A stretch of DNA of 19,248 nt. Source: Albidovulum sp. (lineage in GTDB: Bacteria > Pseudomonadota > Alphaproteobacteria > Rhodobacterales > Rhodobacteraceae). The notes beneath the pieces were generated by a model. That model made no database searches and was not told the origin of the DNA. It worked only from the letters and a program-made list of their open reading frames with translations. Shown piece after piece: positions 16,061 through 19,248 of the stretch. Position numbers and translations under genes: made by a program. Each line of letters starts with the position of its first letter. Position 1 is the stretch's first letter. The stretch spans positions 1-19,248 of the forward strand of contig JAUQYB010000090.1 in assembly GCA_030837825.1 (NCBI GenBank), in the 5' to 3' direction.

Positions 16061-17626
16061 TCAGGCGAACCACCAGCGTTCGAGCGCGCGGAACCCGTCG
16101 AGCGTCCAGTTGCCGGCTACCTTCTCGTCGTGGGCGATCTTGTCGGAAACGCCCATGACGTAGCTGGCGAACATCGGGATGATCGTGCTGCCCTCGTTGG
16201 CGCAGATCGCCTGCATCTCGTGATACATCTCGGTGCGCTTGGCCTCGTCGAGTTCGGACCGTGCCGCGACGAGAAGCTCGTCGAGCCGCGCATTCGACCA
16301 GAACGTGTCGTTCCACGGCACGCCCGTCGCGTAGACCATCGAGAACATCCAGTCCGCCGTCGGCCGGCCGCCCCAGTAGACGGCGCAGAACGGCTTCTTC
16401 ATCCAGACGTTTTCCCAGTAGCCGTCGTTCGGCTCGCGCACCACCTCGATGGCGATCCCCGCCGCCGCGGCCTTCTCCGAGAAGAGCACCGCAGCATCCA
16501 CCGCGCCGGTGAAGGCGGCGTCGGCCGCGGACAACTGGACGCTGAGCGAATCGAGCCCGGCTTCCTTCAGGTAGAACTTCGCCTTGTCCGGATCGTAGCT
16601 GTGCTGCTCCAGCCCGGCGTTGAAGTAGCGCTGGTTGGGCCCGATCGGATGGTCGTTGCCGACCGTGCCGTAGCCGTGCAGGATCTTGTCCAGCATCTCC
16701 TGCCGGTCGAGCGCGTATTTCAGCGCCATCCGCACGTTGTTGTCCTTGTAGGGGTCGGCGCGGGAATCCATCGCGAAGGTGTAGTGCTGGGTTCCCGCCA
16801 CGCTGAGGATCTTGATCCCCGGCGTGCGTTCGAGAAGCGCGACCGTGGTCAGGTCGACCGGGTCGATCACGTCCACCTCGCCGGTGATCAGCGCGTTCTG
16901 CCGTGCCGCGGAATCGAGCACGACGCTCATCTCGATGCCGTCGAACCAGGCGCGGTCGGGCTTCCAGTAGTTCGGATTGCGGGTCAGCTTGGCACCGACG
17001 CCCGGCTCCCAGGAATCGAGGACGTAGCCGCCGCAGCCGTCCTTGGTCGTGGCGTCGATCTTGCCTTCGGCCGAGGGCAGGATCGGCAGGTGATAGTCCG
17101 ACATGATGAAGGGGAAGTCGGCGTTGCCGGCATTCAGCGTGAAGGTCACGGTGTTTCCGTCGGCCTTGATGTCGGTGATCGGCTCGACCACCGGCTTGGC
17201 GGCCGACTTGCTGTCGGCGCCGCGGTGGTGGTTGATCGAGGCCACGACGTCGTCGCCGGTCACGGGCTTGCCGCTGTGGTAGGTCAGCCCCTCGCGCAGC
17301 TTGAACGTCCAGGTCGCGGCGTCGGCCGACGCTTCCCAGCTTTCGGCGACCTCGCCCACCAGCGAGCCATCGGCGGCGATCTCGGTCAGATAGCCGCAGC
17401 GCGCCGTGTGCAGCACCTGGACGAACTGCGAATCCCAGGTCGCGGGATCGTAGCCGTCGGTGGTGTTGCCCGCCGCCTGGGCAAGCCGCAGGATGCCGCC
17501 GCGCTTGGGCTCGGCCATCGCCCGGCGCACGCTCGCCGGCAGGATGAGGCCCGCGGCCCCGAGCGCCGTCGCGCCCTTGAGAAGGCCGCGCCGGCTGATC
17601 CCGCCGTGGGTCAGAAAGTCAGTCAT
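16061..17626 (-). CDS. Peptide-type ABC transporter substrate-binding protein (SBP_bac_5), Tat-exported
   Basis: The 521-residue protein is the periplasmic solute receptor of the operon (SBP_bac_5 family, binding peptides, opines, glycosides or similar). A twin-arginine signal is clear: SRRGLLKG at residues 11-18, then a hydrophobic stretch, with likely cleavage after AMA (36-38). The Tat route implies folding before export. Family segments include LVGEVAESWEASADAATWTFKLR (about 89-111), FHSG-like TYHSGKPVTGDDVV (114-127) and NPNYWKPDRAWFDG. The solute cannot be predicted. The ATG at 17626 has GGAGGGAG 3 nt upstream. It is the first gene of the ABC operon and follows dmsC by 510 bp on the same strand. 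Confidence 0.95.
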   Translation of the reverse strand: MTDFLTHGGISRRGLLKGATALGAAGLILPASVRRAMAEPKRGGILRLAQAAGNTTDGYDPATWDSQFVQVLHTARCGYLTEIAADGSLVGEVAESWEASADAATWTFKLREGLTYHSGKPVTGDDVVASINHHRGADSKSAAKPVVEPITDIKADGNTVTFTLNAGNADFPFIMSDYHLPILPSAEGKIDATTKDGCGGYVLDSWEPGVGAKLTRNPNYWKPDRAWFDGIEMSVVLDSAARQNALITGEVDVIDPVDLTTVALLERTPGIKILSVAGTQHYTFAMDSRADPYKDNNVRMALKYALDRQEMLDKILHGYGTVGNDHPIGPNQRYFNAGLEQHSYDPDKAKFYLKEAGLDSLSVQLSAADAAFTGAVDAAVLFSEKAAAAGIAIEVVREPNDGYWENVWMKKPFCAVYWGGRPTADWMFSMVYATGVPWNDTFWSNARLDELLVAARSELDEAKRTEMYHEMQAICANEGSTIIPMFASYVMGVSDKIAHDEKVAGNWTLDGFRALERWWFA

Positions 17627-18119
17627 GTCTCCCTCCGTTTGGTTTTTTTGGTCGTTTCACCCTTTGGGCGGCGGATCGCCGGCCCGTCGTTCCAAGCCAG
17701 CCCCCGACCGTCCGACGCCCCGGCCTCGCCACCGGCGCGCTGCGGATGGCAGAGGCAACATCGTCCCCCCGCCGTGATCATCGCCGTCTTCGCCGCGAAT
17801 TTCCAGAATTTTGCGTGGTGTCCCCGTGCTCGATGCCGAGTGCGGCACGCGGACAGTGCCCACCGGTCCGCAGGACCGGAAGCGATGGCGCGCCGGAGGG
17901 ATCACGTCTGGGGTAGCAGGGGCGGTCGTGCCACGGAAGCTCTCGGGGATCGAGATCTTCACCATTCCCCTCCCCGCTGCCTCCCGCGTCAATTCGGCGT
18001 CATTCCGGCGGCGGGGTGGTTCCGCCCTTGGCCTGACCCGATGATCGGAGAGGACTCCGCCTCGGCGCGGCGTAAAAGCGACGCTAAATCGGGCGCCCAC
18101 GACATAACGGCGGTTTTTT
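17627..18119 (-). other. Long leader/intergenic region of the ABC operon
   Basis: This 490-bp stretch has no firm gene. It contains several perfect hairpins: CCGGTCC-GCA-GGACCGG (17863-17879), TGCCG-AGTG-CGGCA (17834-17847), TCTCG-GGGAT-CGAGA (17941-17955) and CGGCG-GAT-CGCCG (17669-17681). A minus-strand frame from an ATG at 17965 to a stop at 17657 (102 codons) has a purine-rich stretch before its start and a coding-like first 10 codons (MVKISIPESF). It then becomes Arg/Gly-rich without family features. I recognise no known riboswitch. Confidence 0.5.
17964..17992 (-). promoter_or_regulatory. Candidate promoter for the ABC operon
   Basis: On the minus strand TTGACG (complement of 17987-17992) and GGGAAT (complement of 17964-17969) are 17 nt apart. 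The -35 is good and the -10 poor (three of six). If used, it would give a 5' leader of about 330 nt before the binding-protein gene. Confidence 0.3.
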
Positions 18120-18141
18120 CTTGATTGGTGCGTCAATCAAG
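18120..18141. repeat. Perfect 8-bp inverted repeat over the dmsC stop codon
   Basis: CTTGATTG (18120-18127) and CAATCAAG (18134-18141) are exact reverse complements across 6 nt, and the dmsC stop codon lies in the right arm. The adjacent run of six T at 18114-18119 is on the wrong side for an intrinsic terminator of dmsC: its transcript would read AAAAAA after the stem. The outer TTGAT/ATCAA half-sites are those of FNR-type boxes, but their spacing is 10 nt, not the usual 4. Confidence 0.5.
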
Positions 18142-19030
18142 GTCCGCCGACCTGTTGGCCGGCGCCGTAGTAGAGGCCGACGACGTGTTCGGCCTCGGCG
18201 AAGAACAGCCAGCGCGAGACAAGGGCGCCAAAGAGATGGACGGCGAAGGCCAGGACGTGGGCGGCAAGCGAGGATGGCAGCGCCACCACCAGCGCCGCGG
18301 GCAGCGCCGCCCCGGCGAGAACCGCGATGGCGCGCAGCTTCGCCCCGTGCTTGCGCCCGACGACATGGATCATCTCGCGCATCACGTAGTTCGCGCCGGT
18401 ATGGGGCGGCGCAAAGGCGCGGACGGCGCCGCCGCCACCCAGCCCTGTCGCCGTGCCGGGTGTATGCCCGCGCGCGGCGAAGCGCCGGTCGCCAGCCCGC
18501 CAGGCGAAGACCTGCAAAACCCCGAGGCCGAGGCACAGAAGCGCCGCGAGATACGGCAGGCCGCCGAGGATGGTGCCCCCCGCTAGCGCCCAGACCAGGA
18601 AGAGCGCGGGCGTCGTCCAGTGGTTCCAGCGCGGCACGGTGCGCAACTGGGCGTAGATCATGCCGGTGGACAGAAGCGCCAGCAGGCAGGCGGCCGCGCC
18701 GGTCAGCCCGAAGGCGGGCGGCAACCCGCCGCCGATCACCGCCGCGGCCGCGACCGGCGCCAGCAGCAGCAGCGCACCCGTCGAGGCCCAGGCCTCGCGG
18801 CTGAGCCAGCTCGTGCGCCACTGGCTGAAGGCCAGCAGCGCCCGCTGCGGATTGCCGAGGTGGAACGTCGAGGCGAGCAGCCCCGCGCCGGCCAGCAGAT
18901 AGCCCGCCCCCCAGAGGCCGAGCGCCCCGGGTCCGAAGACCTGCACCGCGCCGGTGGCGAGCACCACGAGAAGACCGAATCCCGCGCCCGACAGCACCGT
19001 GAACAGGATCACCGACGGCGCGGGGTGCAT
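18137..19030 (-). CDS. dmsC: DmsC-family membrane anchor subunit
   Basis: The 297-residue integral membrane protein belongs to the DmsC anchor family (Pfam PF04976). It holds the DmsAB-type molybdoenzyme at the membrane and passes electrons from quinol to it. The start MHPAPSVILFTVLSGAG and the block HLGNPQRALLAF ... WRTSWLSRE (about 56-79) are diagnostic. About eight hydrophobic helices are visible. The conserved ANYVMREMIHVVGRKH segment lies about two-thirds along. The ATG at 19030 overlaps the dmsB stop as TGATG and has GGAGAGG upstream. The same frame stays open upstream to the window edge, so a longer reading is possible but not family-like. Gene-symbol confidence is moderate, since related anchors serve other DMSO-reductase-family enzymes. 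Confidence 0.88.
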   Translation of the reverse strand: MHPAPSVILFTVLSGAGFGLLVVLATGAVQVFGPGALGLWGAGYLLAGAGLLASTFHLGNPQRALLAFSQWRTSWLSREAWASTGALLLLAPVAAAAVIGGGLPPAFGLTGAAACLLALLSTGMIYAQLRTVPRWNHWTTPALFLVWALAGGTILGGLPYLAALLCLGLGVLQVFAWRAGDRRFAARGHTPGTATGLGGGGAVRAFAPPHTGANYVMREMIHVVGRKHGAKLRAIAVLAGAALPAALVVALPSSLAAHVLAFAVHLFGALVSRWLFFAEAEHVVGLYYGAGQQVGGP

Positions 19031-19248
19031 CAGAACCTCTCCAGGAGCCGGTCGAGCCAGCCTGCAAGCCCCGTGGCCTTCACGTCGACGAGCGGGGTCA
19101 GCGGGCCGGAAGCCGCCGCGCTGGCGCACCAGGGTGGAAACGGCCGACGACGGATCGCCAAGATCGCCGAAATGGCGCGCGCTCGTGGGGCAGACCGCAA
19201 CGCATGCTGGTATCCGGTCCGCCGCCTCCAGGTTTTCGTTGTAGATGC
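19030..19248 (-). pseudogene. dmsB: DmsB-like 4Fe-4S subunit, 3' part, with apparent frameshift
   Basis: Only the C-terminal end is in the window. From 19246 the frame reads RIPACVAVCPTSARHFGDLG, the last ferredoxin-like cysteine motif of DmsB-type electron-transfer subunits, and continues to VRQRGGFR. Past about 19107-19112 that frame turns into an atypical Pro/Arg-rich run that stays open into dmsC. The neighbouring frame instead reads GPLTPLVDVKATGLAGWLDR and LLERF, then TGA at 19032-19030, overlapping the dmsC ATG. That ending and overlap are what I expect of an intact dmsB, so one base appears inserted (or two lost) near 19110. The subunit relays electrons from DmsC to the molybdopterin subunit. 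It could be a real lesion or a consensus error. Confidence 0.7.

Noticed and set aside
14852..18124. A 1090-codon plus-strand open frame antisense to the ABC operon
   Set aside because: It is the reverse-strand shadow of the permease and binding-protein genes, with the same His/Arg/Asp-rich composition and no recognisable domain.
18114..18141. Rho-independent terminator of dmsC
   Set aside because: On the dmsC transcript strand the stem is followed by A residues, not U, so the orientation is wrong.
18137..19129. Longer dmsC start upstream of 19030
   Set aside because: The extra 33 residues are the unshifted dmsB frame, not part of the anchor family; the ATG at 19030 has a good ribosome-binding site and the DmsC N-terminus.

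Overview
The window comes from a high-GC (roughly two-thirds G+C) alphaproteobacterium. The gene content points to the Rhodobacter/Paracoccus group (Rhodobacteraceae). The signs are a Usg-family protein divergent from gyrA, L21 with an Ala/Lys-rich tail next to L27, a non-pyrrolysine MTTB-family methyltransferase, an AcuI-type acryloyl-CoA reductase and a DmsB/DmsC pair. The placement is inference from protein families; no 16S or marker search was possible. It is mostly an ordinary chromosomal region. I see no phage, IS element, CRISPR array, tRNA or rRNA.

Layout. Positions 1-402 are non-coding and packed with perfect inverted repeats and a two-copy, 93-bp-period repeat. A small GlsB/YeaQ-type membrane protein (403-657, +) converges on an OsmC-family protein (702-1121, -). 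usg (1314-1595, -) and gyrA (1795-4524, +) diverge from a control region with candidate promoters and an AT-rich inverted repeat. A DoxX-like membrane protein (4799-5428, +) converges on a GNAT acetyltransferase (5517-6056, -). The ribosomal pair rplU-rpmA (7123 down to 6377, -) has a good promoter, a structured leader and a terminator. An orphan MTTB-family methyltransferase (7319-8848, -) diverges from an EamA-family exporter (9076-9966, +), which is followed by enolase (10035-11312, +).

From 11374 to the right end all genes lie on the minus strand. In transcription order they are dmsB (cut by the window edge), dmsC, a peptide-type ABC importer (Tat-exported binding protein, two permeases, fused double ATPase) and acuI. 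The ABC genes are tightly packed with overlapping ribosome-binding sites and form one operon. acuI lies 80 bp downstream on the same strand and may be read with it.

The two most notable observations are lesions in otherwise well-conserved genes. acuI has a single in-frame TAG at codon 276 with intact, family-like coding sequence on both sides. dmsB has an apparent one-base frameshift near its 3' end; the shifted frame ends in a TGATG overlap with dmsC, while the unshifted frame runs without a stop into dmsC. Both could be real inactivation or consensus errors. I did not find convincing evidence of a new multi-gene system.
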